Shown piece by piece: positions 12,006 to 24,819 of a stretch of 64,000 nucleotides of DNA. This DNA is from Amaurobius ferox (taxonomy: Eukaryota; Arthropoda; Arachnida; Araneae; Amaurobiidae). The first letter of the stretch is position 1, and every line of letters starts with the position of its first letter. A model generated the notes under the pieces. It was given only the letters and a program-made list of their open reading frames with translations, ran no database searches and was not told the origin of the DNA. The position numbers and the translations under genes were made by a program. The stretch is from NCBI GenBank assembly GCA_951213105.1, contig OX578147.1:124465642-124529641 (forward strand), written 5' to 3'.

Positions 12006-12914
12006 TACTTTCCTTATATACATAATGTATAAAAAAAGTATTGTGACGGGGTCGAAAATTCGAATGCAAGTTTTCGACGGGAGAGCACGTTTCAAGCATC
12101 CCTCATCACGAATCAAACATTTTTCAAGTGATGTCTGTGTCAGTGAGTCTGTGGAGACGATAACTGACGAAAAAAATGGACCGATTCGAACGAAATTTGG
12201 TACAAAATCACAATCCGTGACTACTGGAAGCTTATTGTTTTTAAACATAATCGAGTGTTCAGAACCCCCCCTTAAATTGTCGAGTGAAATTTTGAAAAAA
12301 TCATCAAAAAATCAAAACCTTTAATAAAGTTACGCAAATAGACATTTTTAATGTAATTTCTTCTTAGAAAATGATTGACATAAACTTTAGAACGCTAGCA
12401 AGAACCGTTCTCGGGATATTGCACACTTTTGAAATAAATGTATCAAAAAATCCCATAAATTAAAAAAAATATATTAACTGTTGAGAAACATGTTCACTTT
12501 TCATATGTAATGTCATGCGATAAATTGGGTAATACCATTCTTGTGGATTTAGCTCGTTCCATTCATGAGAAAATATACTTTGAGTAATACTTTTGTATTT
12601 GAGTAATACTTTTGATTTATCTGCTATAAGAATAACTTATTTCTCCGTCCATAATGCTTGGCGAGATTTTGGCGTAAGAATTTGGCGTAATGTCGCCAAC
12701 TTAGCGACTTTTTGAAATGTTGCCAAATTAACGGAAATCTCGCCAAATGGATAAAAATGACACTAAATCAGTGAAAATGACGATTAATTGACGAAAATTC
12801 AATATCTTGGAAAGAATATAAATATCTACTGTAAGAATAATCGATTTTTTTTGTATTGTAAAAGTAGTAAATTCATTGCATTATATAAGGAAAGTCATGT
12901 GCTGCCCACTTCAG
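12006..12914 (-). mobile_element. GACTTTCC-family terminal-repeat element, full-length copy
   Basis: This 909-bp copy lies in minus orientation. Its right end is a hairpin built on ACTTTCCTTATATA and its complement (12006-12040). It then carries the GAATTCGAGTTTTCGAC-like segment, the GATGTCTGTGTCAGTGAG segment without an expanded CA tract, the TGCAATATCCCGAGAACG segment and CGCCAA/TTGGCG modules near 12660-12750. It ends at the CTGAAGTGGGCAGCACATGACTTTCC end (complement, 12890-12914). There is no transposase frame, so it must move using enzymes from elsewhere. Confidence 0.75.
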
Positions 12915-13545
12915 ATTTTCATATATATCTTTCTATAGACCACCCTGTTAATCAGACCACCGTAGTATATTTCTTCGAATTTTGTCTAAGAATTCAATGA
13001 CGCATAGACCTCCACGCGAATTCAATTATTTCGAGTCTTAGCCCCCTCTCGTGTTAGATGACAGATTTAATGCCTTTATTATGCCTCCCAGAACAGATTT
13101 GGTTGTGACGAAAATCTTAATAGCTTTGTTTTCGAATACGCAGCTGGGTTGCCTCTACTCGGAGGTCTATGATTTCATAAGAACCAAAATATACCTGAAA
13201 CTATTTTCTGAGATCCTTTCTGGATTTCTCATAGGCCCAACCCAAATTTGTGATTTAAAAGGGATGTTTTAATTTTGTTTTAGATCTGTTGGGATTTTTT
13301 AATCGTTATTTATTTGTTTTTATATGCATTTTCCATTATTAAGAATGAGAAATAAGCAACGTAAGACAGAACTAGGCACATTTTCTGCCTATTCTATGAA
13401 AAGTTCTTTAAAAAGATAATAGAAGATGGTGTCTCAATTATTAAAGCTGTATTTCGAAATAACCTGCAGTTTCAAAAGCTCCCCCTCTCCCCCTTATTTT
13501 CTATTATAATAATTTAATTTATTAAATTCTCCAATTCAACAGAGG
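12915..13545. other. Intervening sequence, no recognised gene
   Basis: A 73-codon frame at 13051-13272 reads through a slightly less AT-rich segment, but I recognise no family in it. The remainder is AT-rich. It may be the upstream part of the transposase relic that follows. Confidence 0.3.
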
Positions 13546-14387
13546 ATAAGTATCTTAATTTTTGACAACTACGAGAGTAGTTCATCTATTAAAGCACTTG
13601 AATTGGCAAAAGAAAATGGTGTTGTGAGAATCTCATTACTTCCACACTGTAGCAACACATTACAGTCCTTAGATATTTCTGTATTCTTTGCTTGCAAATC
13701 GTACTATAATTGAGCAATCATGGTCCAAAACACTGTCAAATGTCTCCTCTGATGATTTCTGATATAGCGGGCTGCGTTGGCATAGCGCAAGGGAAATGAT
13801 TCCAACCTTTCTGGCTTCAAAAAATGGGGAATCTTTCTATATGATAGAGATATACATCAAATAAATCAAAATAATTTATTAAATACAGATGAGAAAGGTA
13901 CAAAGGAGCCTTTATTTTCTGTTGCAACGTCGTTTTCTTAGGTCCCGTGAATTTCAGAGGATATCCAAAGGCTGAAGATAGAAAAATTAGACTCACTGAA
14001 GAAGGGACGTTAAAAGTAGGAAAAGTATCATTGCAATAGATACTGTTGAAAACGAATTTTAGGAGAAGAAAACACGAAACCTAAAAAAGTGAAAAAAAAT
14101 TGTCAAAAGTATAGAAAAAAGAATTGCAGATGGCACAATTGATGAGGTAAAAGAAAGAAAATGAGCTGATAATTCATCAGACGACATTGACGTACTGGAA
14201 ACAATCTTTCGGGTTTCAATAGTTGGATCATGAGCCAATTGAAGGAGACAATTTTATCGTAGAATTTTATGACAAACAAAAATATGTTTATGTTGGGAAG
14301 CCAGCTGATAAAGCCAGAGACATGGAAATTAATTTTTTGCTCATGTGTCAAAAGATTTTAAATGCTTTAATTTGGCCATCTGTATAA
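13546..14387 (+). pseudogene. Decayed pogo/jerky-type DDE transposase
   Basis: The frame at 13546-13713 reads as the central part of a DDE_1 (pogo/Tigger/jerky) transposase. It has a FDN catalytic-type motif, an ALELAKENGVV helix, and LLPH followed by LQSLDISVF, which matches the family pattern PPH...LQPLD. After a TGA at 13711 the frame is broken, but SDIAG and later PEFQR-like pieces continue the family order. A last open piece at 14232-14387 (EPIEGDNFIVEFY...) resembles the small C-terminal beta domain found in some of these transposases. Several frameshifts and stops make it non-functional. Terminal repeats were not identified. Confidence 0.6.
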
Positions 14388-14983
14388 GATGTTTCATATA
14401 AAAGGAGACCGAAAGAAATCATTCAAATTTTTTCACCCCCCCCCCTCTGTGAAGAAATGACACAAAGCGACCGCAATATTTTTTTTTTGTTATTTAAGTG
14501 AAATTTTAATTTAAAGCTACGATGGAAGTCTTCGATTTTTTGCACAATTTCATGCGATTGTTTCATTTTAAGCATTAAATATACTCGGAATATGTTTCAT
14601 GGTACTCCATATGCTGTTTCACTGTGCCTCATGGGGCACATCTGAGACAAAATTTTATTATTTACTAGCAGCATACTCGTTCTTCGTACGGAGTCTATAA
14701 AAAAACTTAAAATTCACCATCATGTGCAAATTCCTATAGTATAACTAACTGACATTTTTAATCAAAATATTCTGTTAAAATATTTAACACAATGCTCCTA
14801 AAAAGAAGTTCAAGAATCTCTGTTCTCGCTATGCAAAATTATTTTCAAGGACAAATCTGAAGAATAAAACATCCTGGCAACTTTTGTAAGCAAATTTACA
14901 AAAAATATGGAATTGAATCAATATATGAAATATAATAAAAGCGTTAAAATTGTATGGGACTCGCACTACTTATATACGCCAAT
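14388..14983. other. AT-rich sequence, no gene seen
   Basis: This is the right end of single-copy segment X. It includes C- and T-homopolymer runs near 14440-14490 and a segment related to the duplicated 215-bp pieces at 15000-15440. No coding signal is seen. Confidence 0.4.
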
Positions 14984-15448
14984 ATTAGTAGATTACATTC
15001 ATAAATTGAAAGTATCAATAAACCCGTAATCTTTAAACCTGAAGCCAGTAATTGATTCTAATATATGCCAAAATGAAAGTGCTAAAATTATATGGGAAGA
15101 TACCTATTCTACTTATAATGTCGTAGATTAGAAGATATGTCCGAGTGTTAGTAGAAAATTATCCGTATTTACAATATGAATCTCAAAAATCTTTGCCAAA
15201 ATAAAACAGATGACGTAATAAATTGGAAATATCAATAATCCCCGTAATCTTCATACCAGAAGGCCGTGCTTGATTCCAATATATGCCAATATATGTCAAA
15301 ATATATGCCAATATACCTGTACTACATATAGTCTGGTAGATTAGAAGGTATATCAGTGCATTTGTAGAAGATTACTCATGCAACGTACAATATACGAGTT
15401 TTAACAATTTTTGCCGCAATAAAGCAATGGCATAATAACTTGAAAATA

Positions 15449-16935
15449 TCATGGCGGAAAAAGAAATCCCAACATCAAGAAGTAGTTGTGTTAGATAAAC
15501 GAAATTTGGGAGGCTCATTTGCACATATGAAAGATGACTCATTCAAATTTCGAGCTAGACGAACAAGAGTGGCGCTGGTAGCGCTACTATGATCATGCAA
15601 ATCACGTTTGCTTTAAATAACGTATGATGTAAACTTAATGTATGATGTAAACTTAACGTATGATGCAAACTAATAACGTATTGATGTAAACTTCGTGAGC
15701 GTTATTTATCTTCCAGACTGGGCGTTGTGAGCTAGGTTTGAGTCAAGAATGCTTTTAAGGAGACGAAGAAGGCAGTATCAGCAGCTTAGTGAGTTTGAAC
15801 GAGGCCGTATAATAGGGCTACGAGAAGGTGGATTTTCTTTCCGCGATATTGCAGAAAGACTTGGCAGGGATGTATCCACTGTGCATGATTGTTGGCAGCA
15901 GTGGTCACAGGAAGGCACTGTCTCAAGAAGACCGGGGTCTGGCCGCACACGGGCCACTGCTGAGAGGGAAGACCGCCGTATTCGCCTCATGGCTGTGGCG
16001 GATCGTACTGCATCTGCAGTAGCACATAGAGCTTTTGCTGGCCTCAGAGCGACACAACGAACTGTAAGAAATCGGTTACTTGAGGGACAGCTTCGAGCCA
16101 GACGGCCTGTAGCGTTCATACCACTAACTCCGAATTACCGCCATGTGCGACGTCAGTGGTATCAAGCTAGAGCTCATTGGAGGGCAGAGTGGAGATCTGT
16201 TGCATTCTCAGGAGAGAGCCGTTTCTCTCTTTGTGTCAGTGATAGTCGTATGTTGGTAAGAAGGAGGCCAGGTGAGCGCTTGGAAGCAAGCTGTCTGCGG
16301 CGTAGACACACTGAACCTACACCAGGAGTTAAGGTCTAGGGAGCCATTTCCTATGACAGCAGGAGTACTCTCGTCGTTATTCCATGCACCTTGACAACAA
16401 ATTTTTACATCAGACTGGTGATTGAACCGGTTGTGCTGCCATTCATGAGCAGTATTCAATAGGGTGTTTTCCAACAGGATCACGCTCGTCCTTATGCCGC
16501 TACTGTCACCCAAAGTGCTCTACATTGTGTCGACTTGTTGCCTTGGCCTGCAAGATCACCAAATCTTTCTCCCATCGAGCACGCATGGAACATTATTGGA
16601 TGACAAATCCAGCGTCATTCACAACCAGCATTAACAGTTGATGATTTGACTGACCAAGTGCAACAGACATGGATTTTCATTCCACAAAATAACATACGGC
16701 ACCTGTACGACACAATGCATGCACGTTTGCATGATTGCATTCAAAATCGTGGCGACAACTGCGGTTATTAATGTACCACCATTTCACATTTGAAATGGCT
16801 CTTCTCGCGCATACCTTAACCTGTGACCTTGAAACTTTAATCAAATAAATATGTTACTTACGCAATTGCTTTGCCTAAACTTCATTTCTCTAAACTAATT
16901 TCTTCTTGGTGTTGGGATTTTATTTTCCGTCAGTG
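15449..16935 (+). mobile_element. Tc1-like transposon (copy 1)
   Basis: The element is 1487 bp and is flanked by TA dinucleotides (15447-15448 and 16936-16937). Its imperfect terminal inverted repeats include the GGCGGAAAAAGAAATCCCAAC type on the left and the complement of GTTGGGATTTTATTTTCCGTC on the right. A single transposase pseudogene fills the interior. The second copy at 26954-28440 has the same length and flanks, so it arose through the block duplication and not by transposition. Confidence 0.9.
15749..16771 (+). pseudogene. Tc1-type transposase, inactivated
   Basis: A real ATG opens a 340-codon frame of the usual Tc1 length. Residues 1-110 hold the paired helix-turn-helix DNA-binding region (FRDIAERLGRDVSTVHDCW, then the GRPR-like SRRPGSGRTR linker). 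The catalytic part follows. The first catalytic Asp of the usual SDES motif is replaced (SGESRF, near residue 155). The QQD(H/N)ARP and SPNLSPIEH motifs with the second and third acidic residues are present further on. Three in-frame stops interrupt it, at about 16337, at the CAATAG near 16458, and at a TGA near 16600. No frameshift is needed to read through. The protein is therefore dead by both nonsense and catalytic mutation. Confidence 0.9.
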
Positions 16936-17089
16936 TATTTTCATTATTCAAATCGGAAAAAGATTTAATAAAAATCGTCTACCTCATAAAACACATTGGA
17001 CTAAATCCGTTGTTAAGCGACATGATATCATTTGCTTCAATAAATTTGTGAACGAAATATCGTCTGAATGATGCTATCTCTATGGAATC

Positions 17090-17480
17090 TTCGGCGACAT
17101 TTTAAAAAATCGCCAAATTTATCACCAAGTGGGACTATAGAACTGACAGTCTCACTTGGCGACAAATTGACTAAATATCATCCCAATACTATCCACTAAC
17201 AAAACACAATTAATTTTATTTATATAGCGCAATTTTATCAATTTCAAGATATATTTATAGGTTTACAAACATTTTTATCAATTTGGTGACATTTTAAAAA
17301 TTTCCTAAATGTGTTACTAAGTAGGACGATTGGATTGACAGACAAATGCTAACGAAACATCATTTCAGTACTCTCTTCTAACAAAACAAAATAAATTTCA
17401 TTGATTTGCCATTGTTTTTATCAATTTGTTAAGATTTCCGCTAAAAAAGTTGCCAAGTTAACGATATCATGCCAAATTTG
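17090..17480. repeat. CGCCAA/TTGGCG module cluster
   Basis: Several short pieces with CGCCAAATTTATCACCAAG and CACTTGGCGACAAATTGAC are arranged as loose inverted pairs. They resemble the internal modules of the GACTTTCC family but lack its ends. The homologue is at about 28600-28990. Confidence 0.45.
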
Positions 17481-18169
17481 TAGCTCTGAATTTGCAGATC
17501 TGAATAAAACAACCTGATATCGTTTATATATACTAAATGAAAACACAAAATTGTATTAGAAGATATACCCATTCTACTCTTTTTCTGTTTCAACAAGCGG
17601 CTAAATGAATTTATTGACTAAACACAATATATGAGTTTATTAGATTTATTAGATCACAATATATGAGCTTGAAAACTCTTTGTCAAAATAAATGAAAGTG
17701 ATGTACGCAGTCCGCAATTAATATAATTAAAGGAAAAATCAAACCGTTCATTTATAAGATATATATTTTATATCCATTCATTTATTATTCAAATCGAAAA
17801 AATAAGAATAACCATTAACAAACACATTTAATTTAATTATGGTACCGAGCAACATGATATAAGACAGAATATTCCTCATAGAATTAATTCTAATAATTAA
17901 ATAACCATTTTGATATTTTAATATTTTTCATTGTTGATTAAAAGCTTATGAAAAATAAACCATGGTGATAGATTTTCCATTTAAATTCATGTTTCAAATA
18001 TTTATGGTTTCAAGCAATTCATGTTTTCAGAAAGTGACTAATTAGCGCGAAAATCTTCCACCAAACTCAGAGATAAAGTTTAGTTCACTTTCATGTTTTA
18101 AACAAACGATTTCCAACCTTTTCGTTTGGATGAAGCAAGGAGTTAGAGAGTAGAACTTATAGGAAAACG

Positions 18170-18500
18170 TTTCGTTTTTCATTAATATCTCGACATCCCC
18201 TGGTCTTAGAAACTGGAAACTTAGACTAAATTTAAGGGAGGCTATTTTAAAGCTACCCACAAAATTTCTTAAATTCGGTTAAGCCTTTCTCCCGTGATGA
18301 TAAGACAAACGAAAATTTTGTTCTTCACTAATATCTCGAGAACCACTGGCCGTAGAAACTCGAAACATGGACTAAATTTTAAGTGGGACTTAAGGCGTTT
18401 CACTAAATTTCATCAAATTCGGTTCAGCTGTTCTCCCGTGATGATGGGACAGACAGACAGACAGACATACAGATTTTCAATTTTATTTATATAGATTTTA
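18170..18500. repeat. Two-unit repeat ending in (ACAG)n
   Basis: Two related ~130-bp units (TTCATTAATATCTCGA...TTCTCCCGTGATGATAAGAC, then TTCACTAATATCTCGAG...TTCTCCCGTGATGATGGGAC) end in a short (ACAG)n run at about 18447-18470. This is a style common in arthropod transposon ends. The homologue is at about 29670-30000. The open frames here are repeat translations. Confidence 0.6.
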
Positions 18501-19529
18501 TTTTGAAAGCCTCTAATGATAATTAAATTTCTGTGTCTCAGGTGATGTTAAAAATGTATGGCATTATATATTTGTATTAAAATTTTCTTGCAGCATCAAT
18601 TTTTCTGAATTTCCTGGATTTTGTATTTTCAGTCTCGCAGTGCCCTGTCCTTCCCTATGTATGCGAAATATGAACACAATAACTAGAAATATTAATGTTC
18701 TTATCGTGATCAGATATTATGTGTGGATCCATTACGTGAAAAACTTGAAAGACGTTTTAGTAATTCCTTTGATTAGAATATAAAATTTTTCAATCTCAAG
18801 ATTTTTCTAGCATCATTCTCTGAGGAAAACAATGATAATTATCGAAATAATGGTACTATAGTATATAGCAAGGAATTAAAAATGTAAATTACACTACGGA
18901 TGCAGATCGTATCAAACTGCAAAATATCAATTTATATAAGCCAAATACATTGATTAGTATCATTAAGCTGTTGCCAACTTGATAACAGAAACCTTTAAAG
19001 AATTTTTACGAAATATTTAATAGATTAACTTTTGGGCGAAATCCGGAGAATATATATTTTTCTATTTCATTATGACAACGATTGTGGTGCAGGTAAAACT
19101 AAAAACTATAAAATACGAATGAATGAGAAGGTGAAGTGTAGAACCACAGTCCTTTTTTTTATGATAGATTTCCTCTAAAGAAAGCAGTCGGATTTAGTTA
19201 TTTGGACATAAATTAAATCCGACGAATTTGCAAAAAGTATCATCTTTAACTCGCCAATGTTCTTTAGATGAGTTAAAGTCATGCTGGTGAAAGGTGGATG
19301 CTGACCATAGAGGCAGTCAGGTTAGATTTGTGGCACACTGTAAGTACTTGGCGTCATGGATCAGATAAAATGTCACCATGTCTGCTACATGTGGCATATT
19401 ATCCTCCATCTCATTTCTTTATCGGGACGGCATTTCGTTAGTTTTAAGCAGTTGGGGGGAATTTTGCAATTGCGTTATCGTTAAATAGGTCTACATAATA
19501 TTATCTATATAATTTATAATTAGAACATT

Positions 19530-19700
19530 AATCTCACTCAGTTTAGAATGCCGATATGATCGATGGGATTTAAGTCGCTTGATCTCGATGGCCATTCCAA
19601 ACGAAGCAATGTTTCCTATTCTAAGTACTGGCTGACAATGTGAACTCGCGCATTATCGTCCATAAAAATAGCATCCGGACCCATGACCACAAGAAGTGGG
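19530..19700 (-). pseudogene. Tc1/mariner transposase relic
   Basis: Read on the minus strand, the piece contains FMDDNARVH followed by a short spacer and LEWPSRSSDLNPIDHI. These correspond to the second and third catalytic blocks of Tc1 transposases (family pattern QDNARPH, then WPARSPDLNPIEH). A stop lies between them. The rest of the gene was not recognised. The homologue in block B' is at about 31040-31215. Confidence 0.6.
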
Positions 19701-20101
19701 CACGGTTTGTTTGGGTTCTAAAAATATTGAACGATTTTCGTATAAACTGATAAAAAAATTACATACCTTTTTTATAGGTCCTGTTTGAATACTTTTAGTG
19801 TCTCTGGTTATCCACGATATTTGCAGTTGGGCACGGAGCAATTTTAATGAACTATTTTATAATACCAACGATCAAAACCAGCGATTTTTTTAAACCAGCA
19901 TCTTTCTACAGAGAAACCGCTGCTACTTATTCTATAATTTGCAAAGTTAGGAACGATTTTCGTATAAAGTGTTAAAATGATTACATAACTCTTTTATAGG
20001 TTCTATTTGAGTATTTTTAATGTCTTTGGTTATCCACGACATTTGTAAATGAGTACTGAGCAATTTCAATGAACTATTTCATAAAAATATACCCAAAACA
20101 T

Positions 20102-20576
20102 CTGATGTGGGCAGCATATGACTTTCCTTATATAATGCAATGAATTGACTACTTTTCCAGTTAAAAAAATAGATTATTTTTACAGTAGTTATTTATATTC
20201 TTTCCCAGATATTGAATTTTCGTCATTGAGTCGTCATTTCCCATGTCGTCATCATCAATGAATCGTCATTAATTTTGCGTCATTTTTATCCATTTGGCGA
20301 GTTTTTTTTTAATTTAGCAACATTTAAAAAATTCGCCAAGTTGGCGACATTTCACTAAATTCGTCGCCAAAATCTCGCCAAGCGTTATGGACGAAGAAAT
20401 AAGTTATTCTTACAGCAGATAAATGACTATTGGCGTTCAAATACAAAAGCATTACTCAAAGTATCTTTTGTCATGAATGGAACGAGCTAGATCCACGAGA
20501 ATGATGTCACCCAATTTATCGCATGGCATGGCACATGAAAAGTGAACATGTTTATCAATAGAAAATATTTTTTTTG
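20102..20576 (+). mobile_element. GACTTTCC-family element, right part missing
   Basis: The copy begins CTGATGTGGGCAGCATATGACTTTCC and runs through the CGCCAAG/TTGGCGAC modules to ATAGAAAATATTTTTTTT. It stops at about 20576, where full copies continue for another ~450 bp. The truncation coincides with the junction of the large tandem duplication. Confidence 0.75.
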
Positions 20577-20898
20577 CACATTATTCTTAAAAATTGGTAT
20601 TTATAGTTATATTAACTATCCTCAAATATATAAGTTCAGAACTTCAGCTTGGACAAGAAATATATGAAGGAACTTGAATATAGTGGCAATTGGTGTGTGC
20701 ACTTCATTTTCGACTTAGCTATTAGGCGTTTTTATACACTTTTATACACTTATTTCGTACAGTCACACCAATTGTCAAAAACTCAACAGTGACATCTCTG
20801 CAACCGGATCAGAAAATCCTTAGTAAACCAACAAATTTGGTAGGAAATGTGTTCTCTGAAAGTAAAAGAAAATATAGAACCTGTTGTAAAACCACTCT
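20577..20898. other. Junction sequence between duplicated blocks
   Basis: About 320 bp separates the truncated element from the start of block A'. It matches neither the sequence before block A nor the sequence after block B', and contains no gene that I can see. It is likely filler, or the old left flank of one copy. Confidence 0.5.
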
Positions 20899-21494
20899 AA
20901 TGGGTTCCAGAAGGTAAAATTAAGACAATACCTTGATAAACATGAACAGGAGAATATTATAATTTAAGTACAGGCTGGGTTTGTAAAATTGAAATTGATG
21001 AAAAGCTTGGGCTTGTTATATTGTACTTGTTGAGAAGTCTGGGACTGTAACAATGCAGTTGTTGAAAAGCCTGGGTTTGTAAAAATACAATTGCTGAAAA
21101 GTCTGGGTTTGTAACATTGTAATTGTTGAAAAATCTGATTTTGTAACGATGTAATTGTTGAAAAGCCTGATAGGTAAGTGAGATCATACTTGGGTTCTAA
21201 AGACCTTAATAAACCAATAAATGTGACTATGTTTCAACACCATCCGTCGAAGAATTGCATCCTAGATTATGTAATAAGTCTGATTTTATAAATAATTGAT
21301 TTAAAAAATGAGTTGTGAGTTTAATCAAATTAGACGGAGTATAAGCTCTAGTAAATTATGTGTACGGCAATGTAGAAAAATGCCGATAACCACAGAGTTT
21401 CATGCAGATGGTTGGTTCACGGAAAAAGGCTTCCCAGGACTTAAGCAAACGTTGGAAATTCCGCAATGAGGGATATTATCGGATCTACACCTAG

Positions 21495-21833
21495 ATGAGC
21501 GAGGGATTCAAGAATGTCGAAGAAAATACCATCTTGTGTGTGGCGTCGCAAACAGCTCTGTGTGTAGGTCCTCTCCCAAAGAACGATAGAGATAATAAAC
21601 TCAGGTCTCAGAAGTTTCTTCCAAGACAACACTTGGAAGTTGTTGAATTGACAATTATAAAATATGAGTTAATTCCGCCACAGCAATGTAAGTTAGGACG
21701 AAATAAACAAATCCACCCAGGTAACAATCTCAAGCTTAGCTATAGTATTTATGACTTGGCTATCTCAAGCTTGACTATAGAATCTACGCATGGCTTTGTA
21801 TGGCTACAGTATTTATTACGAATCATGAACTAA
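21495..21833 (+). CDS. Hypothetical 112-codon ORF (block A' copy)
   Basis: This is the counterpart of the frame at 1438-1776, with identical length, start and stop. By eye about five of the 11 nucleotide differences alter an amino acid. No family is recognised, and it is offered only because the frame survives in both duplicates. Confidence 0.22.
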   Translation: MSEGFKNVEENTILCVASQTALCVGPLPKNDRDNKLRSQKFLPRQHLEVVELTIIKYELIPPQQCKLGRNKQIHPGNNLKLSYSIYDLAISSLTIESTHGFVWLQYLLRIMN

Positions 21834-23559
21834 AAGGTTCTATTCATGAACTCAGTTTTCTACTATTGGACTCAAGCTAATTTATCTATTTGTTCATTTA
21901 TATTGTGTGTTTATTGGTTTTCATATCAATTTGTTTCATATCAGTTGTTGATGTTTTAGTGGATTTTCTCATTAAACCCATAGTCCATTTTTGTATTGAA
22001 CCCTGGAGGCTTCAAAGCTGCAGGTAATTATTATTCATGTATTATATTTAGCCTGTAGATGCCAGCACCGTAGCAAAGATAATTATGTTTATTATCAGTC
22101 GGTGAATGTTAAGATCAGTGCTTCTTTCAAGCACACATCCAGGGGGAGGGGGGTCAAAGCCTCCCCGGAAAAGATTAGTCGTTCCTCGGAGGCATTTTAT
22201 GTTAACCTAGTTTCTATTTATGTGACGGTATTTAGATATATTTATATAGGACAAATAGAAAACGTGATCTCCCTAAAATTTCATTCGCCCCCCCCCCTCG
22301 GCCAAAAAGTCCTGAAAGAAACACTGGTTGAGGTTGTAATCGCGGTGGTAGTATCCACACGTGCTGCATTATTGAACAAAGGAAAAGTGTTCCATTAAAT
22401 TACTTATGCATACATATTATTTGAAATAAATATGTTCCACTGAGATTATGTGTTAATTTGTGTAGTTGTCATTCTACAGAAAGTAATAAATTAAATCCTT
22501 CTAAATTATATTTATTACTGAACACAGAATGTCTAAGACAAGAATGAATAGAACAAAAATGAAACAAATACTGACTAATCATTTACTCGATAAGTTCTTC
22601 CAAATTAGCATTCCACCATGACTTATACAACTTTGCACTGAAACCACATAGCTAACGGGCCATCTATCAAGCTCAAGGCCTGTTCAAGAAGTTGGGGGGG
22701 GAGTTAAGTCTAACTGTAATTTAATTTAAATGCCATTTGTCTTCGTCTTCTATCGACATTCTTTTTAAGTAAAACACACTCCATGGAAAATTGGAGCACT
22801 AAAGATGTTAGAATAAGATTATGTGCTGATATTTATCATTTTAACAAATCGTTGACTTGTACTAATCGTTGACGTTGTGTACTAACAAATCGTTGATTTG
22901 TTAGTAAGATTTAATATTCAAATTGTTAGAAAATAATATAAATTGATCTTACGATTTTTGCTTTCTGATACTACTGTATATAAAAAGTATTGTCTTCACA
23001 AATTTAAGATGTTGCTGGAGGATAAGTACGTTTGATGAATTCCTAAATCCATTTCAAAAGCTTTTAAAAGAACGTGTGTGACTGTAGACGTGTGTTTGTG
23101 CACACAAGAGTATGCGCATTGTGCACAAACGTGTGTATTATGTGTGTGACATTGTGCACATTTGTGTGTATTATGTGTGTGAGCACATAAGAGTATGTGC
23201 ATGTGTGTGCTCCATTGCACACAGAGTATAGAAATAATGAAAAAGAAATAGTTAAACGAATATTGTGATACGAATACGAAATCTCGAAAATGTACATATT
23301 GTTTTCACTTTGATAAATATTGCAAATTAAATTGAATTTTGAATACACAAGAAAGTCAAGAGGCCACACACTCTTCGGTTATTATAGCTGAATTTTTTCT
23401 TTAATCAACAATTTCATTAAATGAAAACAATCATGCTTTAAAAAACAATTTCTTCAAGTGCAAAGAATTTTTTCGTGCACTCCCAATGATCTGACGCACC
23501 AAAAAGTGTGCGCATCTATATTTGGCAGAAACGCTGATCTACATTATAAAATGCTCACA

Positions 23560-24300
23560 GTCATTAAATATTCGAATAATGCCACAGAATGGAAATGAAT
23601 AATATCACAGAATGGCAACGAATAATATCACAGAATGGTAACGAATAATATAACAGAATGGTAAATACGATGCTTATATGAACGCACCAAGAAATATGTA
23701 TAACTATTGTTGATACGCTGATCTATATTATAAAATGCTCACAGTAATTAAATATTCAAATAATGCCTTTGAATGGTAACGAATGATATCATAGAATGAA
23801 TGGTAAATACGATTCTTATATGATCTTAAGCACCAAGAAATATGTGCAACTATGGTTGGCAGAAATGCTGATCTACATTATAAAATGCTCACAGTAATTA
23901 AATATTTGAATAATGCCACAGAATTGTAACGAATAATATCACAGAATGTTAATGAATAATATCACAGAATGGTAACGAATAATATCATAAAATGGTAAAT
24001 ACGATGCTTATATCATCTTACGCACCAAGAAATATGTATAACTCTTGTTGATAGAAACGCTGATCTATATTATAAAATGCTCACAGTAATTAAATATTCG
24101 AATAATGCCTTTGAATGGTAATGAATATCATAGAATGAATGGTAAATACGATGCTTATATGATCTTAAGCACCAAGAAATATGTGCAACTATGGTTGACA
24201 GAAACGCTGATCTACATTATAAAATGCTCACAGTAATTAAATATTCGAATAATGCCACATAATGGTAAAGAATAATACCACAGAATGTTAAATACGATGC
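23560..24300. repeat. 23-bp tandem array inside a higher-order repeat (copy 2)
   Basis: This is the same unit and module structure as 3480-4625. It is about 410 bp shorter because whole modules and runs of 23-bp units are missing. The flanks on both sides are near identical between the copies. Confidence 0.87.
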
Positions 24301-24819
24301 TTATAGACATTTTACCATGTGCAAGGTTCAGTTTGCGTAATTAAATAAGAATATTGATTTGAATGAATTCCAGATGATGGATTAATTTACTCGATAAGTA
24401 ATGAACTGTACTAATTAGAGTCTAACATTAACCTAAAACCTCTTTGTAAATGTATCATCTATCAAGATCAATACTTGCAGAATGTTGCAGGGAGAATATG
24501 GATAACAGTAAATTAATTTAAGTGATGTTCATTTGCTTTTATCTCCCTAAGATTGTTTTCTTTAGTAACACATTTAAATCACAAAAAGAAAAAAAATATT
24601 ATATATATATTTAATATACGGCAGAACGTTTCAATCATAATGAATGCAAGTGTACACGCTTCGTTTAGCTGTTTAAAAGTTGTTAATTTGTTATTTGTAC
24701 AAGCATGCCCAGTTATAAATAATTGCGTTTGACCCTGTTGCAGTTTTTTAATTATTGAAATTGTGATTTTGCACATCCGTGTATAACTTTGTGTATGTGT
24801 GCAAATCTTTATCTTCTTA

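Larger units (their letters stand above)
14984..20480. repeat. Duplicated block B (copy 1)
   Basis: The block matches 26489-32067 closely, starting at ATTAGTAGATTAC (14984 and 26489) and ending at ATGAATGG (20480 and 32067). It contains a Tc1 element, a Tc1 relic and the left part of a GACTTTCC element. Two ~215-bp related pieces lie side by side at about 15000-15440. Confidence 0.93.
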
